Shown: positions 1 through 6,217 of the stretch, piece after piece
Layout: each line of letters begins with the position of its first letter
Position numbering within the stretch: position 1 is the first letter of the stretch
Origin: an uncultured Eubacteriales bacterium
GTDB taxonomy: Bacteria > Bacillota > Clostridia > TANB77 > CAG-508
Direction: 5' to 3'
Length of the DNA: 16,734 nt
Assembly (NCBI GenBank): GCA_902766085.1
Contig: CACXCH010000107.1
Location: 1-16,734 of the forward strand
Made by a program: the position numbers and the translations under genes
The notes under the pieces: model-generated
What the model saw: only the letters and a program-made list of their open reading frames with translations
Told to the model about the DNA's origin: nothing
Database searches by the model: none

Positions 1-1
1 A

Positions 2-694
2 CCTGATGATGTGGACTCAACACCTGATGTATGGAATGAGGGCGAAGATGACCAAGACATTGAAAAAATCTATGTAAAATACTTTGATTTAGCATTAAGA
101 AAATGGGTGACACAGGCAATTGTTATAGAAGATGGCCAAGAAAAAGTAATGAACACAGGACATAAAGCAGAAGATGACCCAGAATCTGTAGTAAAAGTAG
201 AAATAAACAAAAAGAGATTAAATGATACTGTTGTCAAATTCAGATATAGTATAAGAATAACTAACGAAGGTGAAATTGCTGGATATGCAACTGAAATATC
301 AGATTATATTCCAAGCGGATTAAAATTTAACCAAGCAGATAACCCAAAGTGGCAAGAAGCTGATGGAAAAATAGTAACAGACCAGTTAAAAGATACACTT
401 TTGCAACCAGGAGAAAGCACAGAAATAGATGTATTACTAACTTGGGAAAATAGCGAAGATAATATGGGTGTAATGACAAACGTAGCTGAAATAAGTGGAG
501 ACAAGAACGATAGCAATACACCAGACATTGACTCAACTCCAAATAATAAAAAAGAAGGAGAAGATGATATTGATGATGCACCAGTAGCACTAACGGTAGT
601 AGCAGGATCAAGACCACAATATATAGCACTTATTAGTTCAGTTTTAGCAATAATCGGAACAGGAATAACATTAATAATGAAATTTGTTCTATAA
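2..694 (+). CDS. C-terminal part of a membrane-anchored surface protein with DUF11-like modules (5' end outside window)
   Basis: The frame is open to the left edge, so only the last ~231 codons are seen; the GTG at 11 is not a believable start because it follows in-frame coding sequence and has no ribosome binding site. The protein is acidic. The phrase DSTP followed by EGEDD occurs at both ends of a ~165-residue module (residues ~4-17 and ~182-194), as expected for tandem extracellular modules. Between them, text such as NEGEIAGYATEISDYIPSGL resembles the DUF11/isopeptide-type repeats of Gram-positive adhesins. The C terminus is a single hydrophobic segment (about 22 residues, starting near PQYIALISS) that runs to the last residue. 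There is no LPXTG motif and no basic tail after the membrane segment, so membrane anchoring rather than sortase attachment is inferred. A role in the cell surface or adhesion is likely; the ligand is unknown. Confidence 0.75.
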   Translation, partial: PDDVDSTPDVWNEGEDDQDIEKIYVKYFDLALRKWVTQAIVIEDGQEKVMNTGHKAEDDPESVVKVEINKKRLNDTVVKFRYSIRITNEGEIAGYATEISDYIPSGLKFNQADNPKWQEADGKIVTDQLKDTLLQPGESTEIDVLLTWENSEDNMGVMTNVAEISGDKNDSNTPDIDSTPNNKKEGEDDIDDAPVALTVVAGSRPQYIALISSVLAIIGTGITLIMKFVL

Positions 695-723
695 AATTTT
701 ACACTAAAAACAACTAACAAAAA

Positions 724-752
724 TCATAATTAGCTTCCTAAATGAATACATT
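724..752 (+). promoter_or_regulatory. Possible mother-cell sigma (SigE-like) promoter for spoIIID
   Basis: ATA at 726-728 (in TCATAATT) is followed after 16 nt by AATACATT at 745-752, which matches 6 of 8 positions of the Bacillus SigE -10 consensus CATACAAT. spoIIID is SigE-dependent in Bacillus. A start near 758 would lie in the hairpin loop, so this transcript could not form the hairpin that covers its ribosome binding site. The call rests on a short motif match only. Confidence 0.3.
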
Positions 753-785
753 TAAACAAAAGTATTCATTTAGGAGGCATTTTTT
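733..785 (+). terminator. Hairpin plus T-run after the surface-protein gene; its 3' arm holds the spoIIID ribosome binding site
   Basis: Positions 733-749 pair with 762-778 over 17 bp with one G-T wobble, around a 12-nt loop, and a T-run follows at 780-785. This has the form of an intrinsic terminator for the upstream gene. The 3' arm includes AGGAGG (772-777), which is the ribosome binding site of spoIIID. Confidence 0.75.
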
Positions 786-787
786 AT

Positions 788-1057
788 ATGAAAGGAGATT
801 CAATTGAAGAAAGAGCTGTTGAAATTGCTCAATATATAATAGATTCAAAAGACACGGTAAGGGGAGCAGCTAAAAAATTTGGAGTAAGCAAGTCAACAGT
901 ACACAAAGATATTACTGACAGATTAATGAAGATAAATAGAAGCCTTGCTATTGATGTAAGAAAAGTGCTTGATGAAAACAAAGCTGAAAGACATATAAGA
1001 GGAGGGCTTGCCACAAAACTAAAGTATGAAAAATGCAGAAAAGCAAATATGAACTAA
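788..1057 (+). CDS. spoIIID: Stage III sporulation transcriptional regulator SpoIIID
   Basis: An 89-residue protein, close to the usual SpoIIID length. SpoIIID is a small DNA-binding regulator that acts in the mother cell after SigE and switches mother-cell genes on or off. A helix-turn-helix spans about residues 22-50 (DTVRGAAKKFGVSKSTVHKD), and the second conserved part follows (RLMKINRSLAIDVRKVL, then ERHIRGGLATKLKYE), a signature I recognise for this family. The start is ATG 788, with AGGAGG at 772-777, 10 nt upstream. In many Clostridia spoIIID stands near murein or sporulation genes; here its neighbours are a surface-protein gene and a repeat-rich island. The ribosome binding site lies in the arm of the preceding hairpin, so readthrough transcripts would translate it poorly, whereas a transcript starting inside the loop would not be blocked. 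Confidence 0.95.
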   Translation: MKGDSIEERAVEIAQYIIDSKDTVRGAAKKFGVSKSTVHKDITDRLMKINRSLAIDVRKVLDENKAERHIRGGLATKLKYEKCRKANMN

Positions 1058-1112
1058 TGGCTTTATTGTCAAACAATTAATTTATATTTAATAACAGATG
1101 AAATTTTTTTTT

Positions 1113-1396
1113 GTTATACGTTAATAGATTATTAAATATTATGCTATTTTGTTTTTTTTTAGTTTAGAGTGCGGCAAAGCATAATATTTAATGGCTCGTA
1201 GACTTGCTGTTTTGAACTACTCCACCTAATGTGACAAACAAAAATTATAAATAATTTTTGTTTGCACTTTCTAAGGAACGTTCAAAAATTTCGCCCTTCG
1301 CTTACGCTCCGGTTGGTCGCTGAAGGCGCGTCATACTCGCCTATTAAATATTATGCCTTTTAGCTTTTTTATTTAAAAACCATTAACCTGTAACAT
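1113..1396. repeat. Palindromic MITE-like repeat, copy 1
   Basis: Inner inverted ends: gcataatatttaatggctcg at 1179-1198 and the matching complement at 1335-1356. The right outer arm ends with aaccattaacctgtaac at 1379-1395. Inside are nested stems: ttttgaac/gttcaaaa (1210-1217 with 1280-1287) and a 13-bp stem, 1235-1247 with 1252-1264, around the loop TAAA. A GC-richer core with repeated cgct/gctc words lies at about 1290-1340. The left side is less regular: an extra half-site, attaaatattatgc, sits at 1131-1144, so the left boundary (a degenerate gttatacgttaat at 1113) is uncertain. It codes for nothing I can see. Most of the 443-base gene-free stretch between spoIIID and the prsW-like gene is this element. 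Confidence 0.75.
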
Positions 1397-1405
1397 TTGT
1401 CTTAC

Positions 1406-1435
1406 TTGACAAAATGATATTTATTGAATTACTAT
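1406..1435 (+). promoter_or_regulatory. Candidate promoter of the PrsW-type gene
   Basis: TTGACA at 1406-1411, an 18-nt spacer, then TACTAT at 1430-1435. The -35 box is perfect and the -10 is mediocre. It begins about 10 nt after the end of repeat copy 1. The predicted start near 1442 gives a short leader containing the ribosome binding site and the hairpin. Confidence 0.45.
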
Positions 1436-1452
1436 AAAGAAAAAGATAAACG

Positions 1453-1500
1453 AAAGGAGTGTATGGCTATTTAAAACTTAAATAGCCATACAACATAGAG
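1453..1500 (+). promoter_or_regulatory. Ribosome binding site separated from its start codon by a 14-bp hairpin
   Basis: AAAGGAG (1453-1459) is the only good Shine-Dalgarno, yet the ATG is at 1501, 41 nt away. Positions 1461-1474 pair perfectly with 1478-1491 around a 3-nt loop. When this is folded, the single-stranded spacer shrinks to about 10 nt (1460 and 1492-1500). A stop codon at 1483-1485 closes the frame upstream, with no ATG, GTG or TTG between it and 1501, so the start cannot be moved closer. A three-codon frame (ATG 1463, stop 1472-1474) also lies inside the hairpin. Confidence 0.7.
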
Positions 1501-2184
1501 ATGTACTATTTTAGATTTTTATTTTTTCTAGCAATACTGCCTGTTGTATATTTATGTAATTATGCAACAATGCTTGATTCGAGTCCTGAATCACCACATA
1601 CTCTTTCAGTATTTTTTAAGGATGGAATTTTAATTTCAATACCAGTAATAATCCTCGAACTAATTTTTTCTGCACTATTTGAAGATACACAAACAACAGA
1701 TATTACCACAATTTTTTTACAAGTATTATATGGAGTTGCTTTAATAGAAGAAGGGTTCAAATGGATTATTGTAATGACAAAAGGTTACAATAATGAAGAA
1801 TTTGACCAAAGCTATGACATTATATTGTATTCAATTTATACAGGACTCGGATTTGCAGCATTTGAAAATGTGGAATATGTTTTTACAGGTGGAGTTGTAA
1901 CAGCATTATCTAGAATGCTAACAGCAGTTCCAGGACATTTTTGCTTTGCCATTGCAATAGGATACTTTCTAAGTAAGGCAAAAAAATACCAAATTGAAGG
2001 AAATCATTTTATAGAAGGAATTAATATAGTATTGAGTATAGTAGTACCAATAATTTTACACACGTTTTATGACTTTTTAATAGAAATTAACGAGATCGAA
2101 ATATGGTTTATATATATAGTTGCATTATTTGCAATATCATTCTTACTACTAAAAAGGGCGTCAAAAGAAAATATCAATTTTTAA
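1501..2184 (+). CDS. prsW: PrsW-type intramembrane metalloprotease
   Basis: A 227-residue, very hydrophobic protein with about six to seven membrane segments. PrsW-family (M82) proteases cut membrane-bound anti-sigma factors; in Bacillus PrsW makes the first cut in RsiW, and related proteins in Clostridioides act on anti-sigma factors during envelope stress. Family motifs visible: EEGFKW (residues 83-88), GLGFAAFENVEY (115-126), VPGHF with H146, and LHTFYDF with H187; the two Glu-containing motifs and the His residues supply the expected metal site. Length matches the family. No sigma or anti-sigma gene is in the window, so its substrate is unknown. The gene stands alone between two direct copies of a palindromic repeat, a setting that suggests a mobile or losable locus. 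The symbol is by family, not proven orthology. Confidence 0.85.
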   Translation: MYYFRFLFFLAILPVVYLCNYATMLDSSPESPHTLSVFFKDGILISIPVIILELIFSALFEDTQTTDITTIFLQVLYGVALIEEGFKWIIVMTKGYNNEEFDQSYDIILYSIYTGLGFAAFENVEYVFTGGVVTALSRMLTAVPGHFCFAIAIGYFLSKAKKYQIEGNHFIEGINIVLSIVVPIILHTFYDFLIEINEIEIWFIYIVALFAISFLLLKRASKENINF

Positions 2185-2199
2185 AAATTATTTCAAAGT

Positions 2200-2239
2200 C
2201 ATTAACCTGTAACTTAGCGAGTTACAGGTTAATGGTTTT
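2200..2239 (+). terminator. Hairpin after the PrsW-type gene, merging into repeat copy 2
   Basis: Positions 2200-2214 pair perfectly with 2220-2234 (15 bp) around a 5-nt loop, followed by a short gtttta tract. It lies 15 nt after the stop codon and fits a terminator, although the T-run is weak. Its 3' arm is also the outer left end of repeat copy 2. Confidence 0.6.
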
Positions 2240-2465
2240 ATGAACATAAAAGCTGGAAAGCATAATATTTAATGGCTCGTGAGCTTGTAGGACAACTTGG
2301 CCCTAATGTGACAAAAAATCATAAATGATTTTTTGCACGAATTTAAGTTCAATTGTCCATTCGCCTCGCTATGCTCGTTGTTCGCTACGCGCTCTTACTC
2401 GCCTATTAAATATTATGCTTTCCAGCACTCTAAATATACAAACCATTAACCGGTAACATCGCTAA
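2214..2465. repeat. Palindromic MITE-like repeat, copy 2
   Basis: The outer inverted ends match over about 27 nt: ttagcga-gttac.ggttaatggttt at 2214-2238 and its complement at 2442-2465. The inner ends (gctggaaagcataatattta on the left from about 2250, and its complement ending in ttccagc near 2426) also pair. Between them are nested stems: ggacaa/ttgtcc (2290-2295 with 2353-2358) and a 10-bp stem, 2312-2321 with 2326-2335, around the loop TAAA. A GC-richer core lies at 2360-2402. The orientation is the same as copy 1. No open frame of note. It fills most of the 413-base gap before aspS. Confidence 0.8.
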
Positions 2466-2486
2466 CGAAAATGTTCACTAAAACTA

Positions 2487-2515
2487 TTGAAATTATTGAC
2501 AAAACAGAGTATAAT
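2487..2515 (+). promoter_or_regulatory. Promoter of aspS
   Basis: TTGAAA (2487-2492), a 17-nt spacer and a perfect TATAAT (2510-2515). The predicted leader is about 75 nt. This is too short for a T-box, and I see no T-box sequence. Confidence 0.7.
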
Positions 2516-2597
2516 AAATTTGCAATTTTTAAATAAAAATTAATATTTATATGGCAACTAATTATATAAAAATAAACAAAAGGGTAGGAGAATAGTA

Positions 2598-4364
2598 ATG
2601 TACAGAGACCATAATTGTGGAGAATTAAATATTAATGATGTTAACAAAAATGTAAAGCTTGCAGGATGGGTTCAAAGAGTTAGAAATCTTGGCTCAATGC
2701 TTTTTGTAGATTTGCGTGACCAATATGGTATCACTCAAATAGTAATTACAGATGAAAAACTAAAAGAGCAAATGGATGAAATACCATCTGAATCAGTAAT
2801 TAGCGTAATAGGAAATGTTAGAGAAAGATCTAATAAAAATAACAAGATTCCAACTGGTGAAATTGAAATTGATGCCAAAGAAATAGAGGTACTAGGCAAA
2901 TGTAAAAATGTTTTACCATTTGAAATTAATTCGGAAAAGGTTGATATTTCAAATGTTAAGGAAGATTTAAGACTTCAATATAGATACCTAGACTTAAGAA
3001 ACGACAAAATTCATAAATCAATTTTGTTACGTTCAAAAGTTATGAAAGATTTAAGAATGGAGATGGACAACCTTGGTTTTACTGAAATTCAAACACCAAT
3101 ACTTGCTAATTCATCACCAGAAGGTGCAAGAGATTATTTAGTACCTAGCAGACTACACGCAGGAAAATTCTATGCATTGCCACAGGCACCACAGCAATTT
3201 AAACAATTACTTATGGTTTCGGGATTTGATAAGTATTACCAGATAGCTCCTTGCTTTAGAGATGAGGACCCAAGAGCTGATAGAGCTCCAGGAGAGTTTT
3301 ATCAACTTGATATGGAAATGAGCTTTGCTACTCAAGAGGATGTGTTTGCAGTTATTGAAAAAGTTATCCCAAAAGTATTTGAAGAAAATTCAAATTACGA
3401 AGTAACAAAAGGACCTTTTATTAGAATACCATATTCTGAAGCTATGGAAAAATATGGAATAGACAAGCCTGACCTAAGAAATCCATTAGTTATTAATGAT
3501 GCAACGAAATTATTTGAGAATACAGAATTTAATGCATTTAAAGGCAAAACAATTAAATACATAAAGGTTCCAAATGGAAATAATCAAGGAAGAAAATTCT
3601 TTGATTCAATGGGAGAATTTGCTATAAATGAATGTGAAGCTAAAGGTCTAGCATGGTTCAAATCTGATGAACAAAACAATTTAACCGGTGGAATCAGTAA
3701 ATTTATTACTGAAGACATAAAAAATGGACTTGATGTTAAGCCAAATGATGCTTATTTCTTTGTTGCAGATGAATTTAAAAAGGCACAAAAAATTGCAGGA
3801 TTAGTTAGAATAGAACTTGGAAAGCGTTTGGACTTAATTGAAAAAAATGTATTCAAATTTTGCTGGATTAATGATTTCCCAATGTATGAATATAATGATG
3901 ATGAGCAAAAAGTTGATTTTAATCACAATCCATTTTCAATGCCACAAGGTGGAATGGAGGCACTTAATAATAAGGATCCACTTGAAATTCTAGCTTATCA
4001 GTATGATTTAGTATGTAATGGATATGAATTAGCTTCAGGAGCAGTTAGAAACCACAATCCGGAAATAATGGTAAAAGCCTTTGAAATAGCTGGATATACA
4101 GAGGATGATGTAAAGAAAAAATTTGGAGCATTATACACAGCTTTTCAATATGGAACTCCACCACATGCAGGAATTGCCCCAGGGCTTGATAGAATGGTAA
4201 TGTTAATTGCAGGCACTGATAATATCCGTGAAGTTATAGCATTTCCAAAAAATAAAAAAGCTCGAGATGTTATGATGAATGCTCCTTGGACTGTTACTGA
4301 AAAGCAATTAAAAGATGTTCACATAGCAATTACTGAATATGAAGACAATGATGATAATGAATAA
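2598..4364 (+). CDS. aspS: Aspartyl-tRNA synthetase
   Basis: A 588-residue protein, the usual length of bacterial AspRS. It joins aspartate to tRNA(Asp) (or, in non-discriminating forms, also tRNA(Asn)) in the cytoplasm. Order of domains: an N-terminal OB-fold for anticodon binding (~1-105), a class II catalytic core starting near YLDLR (130-134), a bacterial GAD insertion (~290-400), then the rest of the core. Motif 2 is FRDEDPRADRAPGEFYQLD (220-238) and motif 3 contains GLDR (529-532). Motif 2 differs from the common QPEFTQID wording by an extra Gly. The start is ATG 2598, with AGGAG at 2586-2590. ftsZ follows 109 nt downstream without an obvious terminator between them, so co-transcription is possible. 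Confidence 0.97.
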   Translation: MYRDHNCGELNINDVNKNVKLAGWVQRVRNLGSMLFVDLRDQYGITQIVITDEKLKEQMDEIPSESVISVIGNVRERSNKNNKIPTGEIEIDAKEIEVLGKCKNVLPFEINSEKVDISNVKEDLRLQYRYLDLRNDKIHKSILLRSKVMKDLRMEMDNLGFTEIQTPILANSSPEGARDYLVPSRLHAGKFYALPQAPQQFKQLLMVSGFDKYYQIAPCFRDEDPRADRAPGEFYQLDMEMSFATQEDVFAVIEKVIPKVFEENSNYEVTKGPFIRIPYSEAMEKYGIDKPDLRNPLVINDATKLFENTEFNAFKGKTIKYIKVPNGNNQGRKFFDSMGEFAINECEAKGLAWFKSDEQNNLTGGISKFITEDIKNGLDVKPNDAYFFVADEFKKAQKIAGLVRIELGKRLDLIEKNVFKFCWINDFPMYEYNDDEQKVDFNHNPFSMPQGGMEALNNKDPLEILAYQYDLVCNGYELASGAVRNHNPEIMVKAFEIAGYTEDDVKKKFGALYTAFQYGTPPHAGIAPGLDRMVMLIAGTDNIREVIAFPKNKKARDVMMNAPWTVTEKQLKDVHIAITEYEDNDDNE

Positions 4365-4473
4365 AATTTTGTATTATGAAGCAAAAGCAATATACTAAAT
4401 AGATTTTCTAAAGAAAATAGTTAAATGAACTTAAGAGCTGTTAGAGATAAAATAAATAAATGGAGGAAAACCT

Positions 4474-5475
4474 ATGTTTGAACAATACGATTCAAAAAAC
4501 GAAGAAAATGACTCAATAAAGATTAAGGTAATTGGAGTCGGAGGCGGTGGAAATAATGCCGTTACACAAATGATTAGATCAAATGTATATGGAGCAGAAT
4601 ATTATCTAGTTAACACTGAAATAGGTACTCTTAATAGAGCTGACAAAAAGCTTTGCAAAACATTGCAAATAGGAAAAGAAACAACTAAAGGTTTAGGAGC
4701 AGGAGCTAAACCAGAAGTTGGTGAAAAAGCAGCAAGAGAAAGTATTGAGGACATTGATAAAATGCTTGAAGGTGCTGATTTAGTATTTCTAACAGCAGGA
4801 ATGGGTGGAGGAACTGGAACAGGAGCTCTACCTGTAATAGCAGAGGAGGCCAAAAAGAAAGGAATACTAACTGTAGCAGTTGTAACAACACCATTTAACC
4901 GTGAAGGAAAATTAAGAACGACTAGAGCAAAAATGGGAATTGACAGGTTAAAACAAAATGTAAATTCTTTAATTGTTATATCAAACCAAAAATTAATTGG
5001 ATTAGGGCAAAAGTTATCTGTAATTGATTTATTCAAAAAAGTTGACGATATCTTAAGACAAGCTATAGAAGCAATAATTGATATTATTTATTCTGTAGGA
5101 ACAATTAATGTTGACTTTGCCGATGTTAAAACAGTATTAAGTTATGAAGGATATGCTTATATGGGAATAGGTACTGGCGAAGGAGATAATAAAGTAGAAA
5201 GTGCTACAAAGGATGCACTAGATAATCCATTAATAGAGAGAAAAATTGACGGAGCAAAAGGTGCAATCTTAAATATACGTGGTGGACAAGATGTAACACT
5301 AGATGATGTTGATAAAGCAACAGATCTAATAAAATCTAGAGCTAGAGCTGATGCCAACATAATAATTGGAACTGAAATAGACCAAAGATATGGAAAAGAC
5401 GTTTTAGTTACAATTATTGCAACAGCAGTAGATGACATAGATAATAAAGGAACAAAAAACAATTTAGAGGACTAA
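4474..5475 (+). CDS. ftsZ: FtsZ-family cell-division GTPase lacking the C-terminal tail
   Basis: A 333-residue tubulin-like GTPase. FtsZ polymerises at midcell and guides septum synthesis. Visible: the nucleotide-binding start GVGGGGNNAV (21-30), tubulin signature GMGGGTGTG (109-117), and the T7 catalytic loop NVDFADV (212-218) with both Asp residues, so GTPase activity is expected. It departs from canonical FtsZ: NTE in place of NTD at 47-49, altered helices around 145-160, and an end soon after TIIATAVDD with an acidic tail of about 14 residues. The C-terminal linker and the conserved peptide that binds FtsA, SepF and ZipA are missing. It is not beside ftsA, ftsQ or mur genes. It may be a second, specialised FtsZ; whether another copy exists cannot be seen here. 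Start: ATG 4474 with GGAGG (4462-4466) upstream. Confidence 0.88.
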   Translation: MFEQYDSKNEENDSIKIKVIGVGGGGNNAVTQMIRSNVYGAEYYLVNTEIGTLNRADKKLCKTLQIGKETTKGLGAGAKPEVGEKAARESIEDIDKMLEGADLVFLTAGMGGGTGTGALPVIAEEAKKKGILTVAVVTTPFNREGKLRTTRAKMGIDRLKQNVNSLIVISNQKLIGLGQKLSVIDLFKKVDDILRQAIEAIIDIIYSVGTINVDFADVKTVLSYEGYAYMGIGTGEGDNKVESATKDALDNPLIERKIDGAKGAILNIRGGQDVTLDDVDKATDLIKSRARADANIIIGTEIDQRYGKDVLVTIIATAVDDIDNKGTKNNLED

Positions 5476-5567
5476 TTATATCTGCTAATAAGAAATAAAT
5501 AGAAATTCATAAATTATGATAAAGTTTTATCAATAGTTATTTTAATAAATTTGAAAGAGGATAAAAG

Positions 5568-5729
5568 ATGTTAATAACAGAGCTTAGACTTCTTGAAATT
5601 GACTTATATGACGGGGATAAACTAATATATAGTGGAAAAACTGAAGATTTACCTGAAGAATTAAAAAGCAAACATATATCAATTACTGGAAATGACGGAA
5701 AAAAATTAATATTAAAATTAGAAGATTAA
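5568..5729 (+). CDS. Small acidic hypothetical protein (53 aa)
   Basis: ATG 5568 is preceded by GAAAGAGG (5553-5560), 7 nt away, a good ribosome binding site, and the frame runs to TAA 5727-5729. The product begins MLITELRLLEIDLYDGDKLI and ends with LILKLED. It is rich in Leu, Lys, Glu and Asp and has no membrane segment or Cys. The alternation of hydrophobic and charged residues suggests a small beta-rich fold, but I do not recognise a family. It lies 92 nt after ftsZ with no clear promoter or terminator between them, so it may be read from the ftsZ transcript. A real gene is likely because of the ribosome binding site and balanced composition; its function is unknown. Confidence 0.6.
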   Translation: MLITELRLLEIDLYDGDKLIYSGKTEDLPEELKSKHISITGNDGKKLILKLED

Positions 5730-5822
5730 GACTGACAGGTTAGATGGCTAATATCAGAAAGCTAAAACTAGAAGACTAAGATTATAATACTAAGTTCAGA
5801 AGCCTAAGGCAAGAAGGTTAAG
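5720..5822 (+). repeat. Degenerate agaagNNtaag repeats
   Basis: The 11-mer agaag-NN-taag occurs at 5720-5730, 5770-5780, 5798-5808 and 5812-5822, with a looser relative at about 5841. The first copy overlaps the last codons and stop of the 53-aa gene. The spacing is irregular (50, 28 and 14 nt). The stretch up to 5912 has no gene; it contains a TATAAT at 5860-5865 that may be a -10 box for the genes downstream, but no matching -35 box. Confidence 0.4.
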
Positions 5823-5912
5823 AATTAAAAAAGAAAATCAGATGACTAAAAGCAACTTGTATAATAAATATTTACTAGTCAAAAAATCAAAATTAACTTA
5901 AAAATTAGGTAT

Positions 5913-5972
5913 AAATTACTCATATATGGCAATAATCCAGCTAAACAAGGAGAGAACATATATGAGTAATTT
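5913..5972 (+). promoter_or_regulatory. 16-bp inverted repeat covering the start codon of the 81-aa gene
   Basis: Positions 5913-5928 pair perfectly with 5957-5972. The 28-nt loop holds the Shine-Dalgarno AAGGAGAG (5947-5954), and the start codon ATG (5962-5964) is inside the 3' arm. If it forms in the mRNA, the start codon is double-stranded. Confidence 0.7.
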
Positions 5973-6207
5973 TAATGGAAAGTCAAATGCCTTAAGAGAG
6001 GCAGAAATAATTTTAAGACAATGTGATGAAAGAGAAAAACTATGTGAAAGCAAGATCAGGGAAAACATAACACAAAAGAATTTTTTAAATGGGAGAAATG
6101 AAAAAAGAGTAAAAGAAATATACCAAAGACAAAAAAGAAAAATCAAATTTTGGAAGAACTTATCAATAATAACATTAGCCTTACTTATTATTAGTATAGT
6201 AATTTAA
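5962..6207 (+). CDS. Small single-pass membrane protein with a charged helical N-terminal region (81 aa)
   Basis: ATG 5962 (MSNFNGKSNAL) is chosen over the in-frame ATG 5926 because AAGGAGAG lies 7 nt before 5962, while 5926 has no ribosome binding site. Residues ~1-60 are highly charged and likely helical or coiled coil (EAEIILRQCDEREKLCESKI, then RNEKRVKEIYQRQKRKIKFW). A hydrophobic segment of ~17 residues ends the protein (NLSIITLALLIISIVI), so it is probably tail-anchored with the basic part in the cytoplasm. The M23 endopeptidase gene starts 56 nt downstream in the same direction, and both starts sit in hairpins, so they form a probable operon. The N-terminal parts of both proteins are similar in style (acidic/basic helix near a membrane segment). 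Function unknown. Confidence 0.75.
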   Translation: MSNFNGKSNALREAEIILRQCDEREKLCESKIRENITQKNFLNGRNEKRVKEIYQRQKRKIKFWKNLSIITLALLIISIVI

Positions 6208-6217
6208 TTGTTCTATT

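Noticed and set aside
304..720. Long open frames on the minus strand opposite the surface-protein gene
   Set aside because: They lack ribosome binding sites and mirror the coding strand; the plus-strand protein has clear domain text.
1113..2465. CRISPR array or tRNA genes in the repeat-rich region
   Set aside because: Repeats are long, palindromic and only two, with no regular spacers; no tRNA cloverleaf or CCA end is seen.
2494..2515. TTGACA at 2494 as -35 of the aspS promoter
   Set aside because: It is only about 10 nt before TATAAT; TTGAAA at 2487 gives a proper 17-nt spacer.
2465..2597. T-box riboswitch before aspS
   Set aside because: The predicted leader is only ~75 nt and has neither the T-box sequence nor a terminator.
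4602..5036. 144-codon minus-strand frame opposite ftsZ
   Set aside because: Shadow of the ftsZ reading frame; no ribosome binding site and no recognisable protein.
5926..5961. Upstream ATG for the 81-aa membrane protein
   Set aside because: No Shine-Dalgarno before 5926, whereas AAGGAGAG stands 7 nt before ATG 5962.
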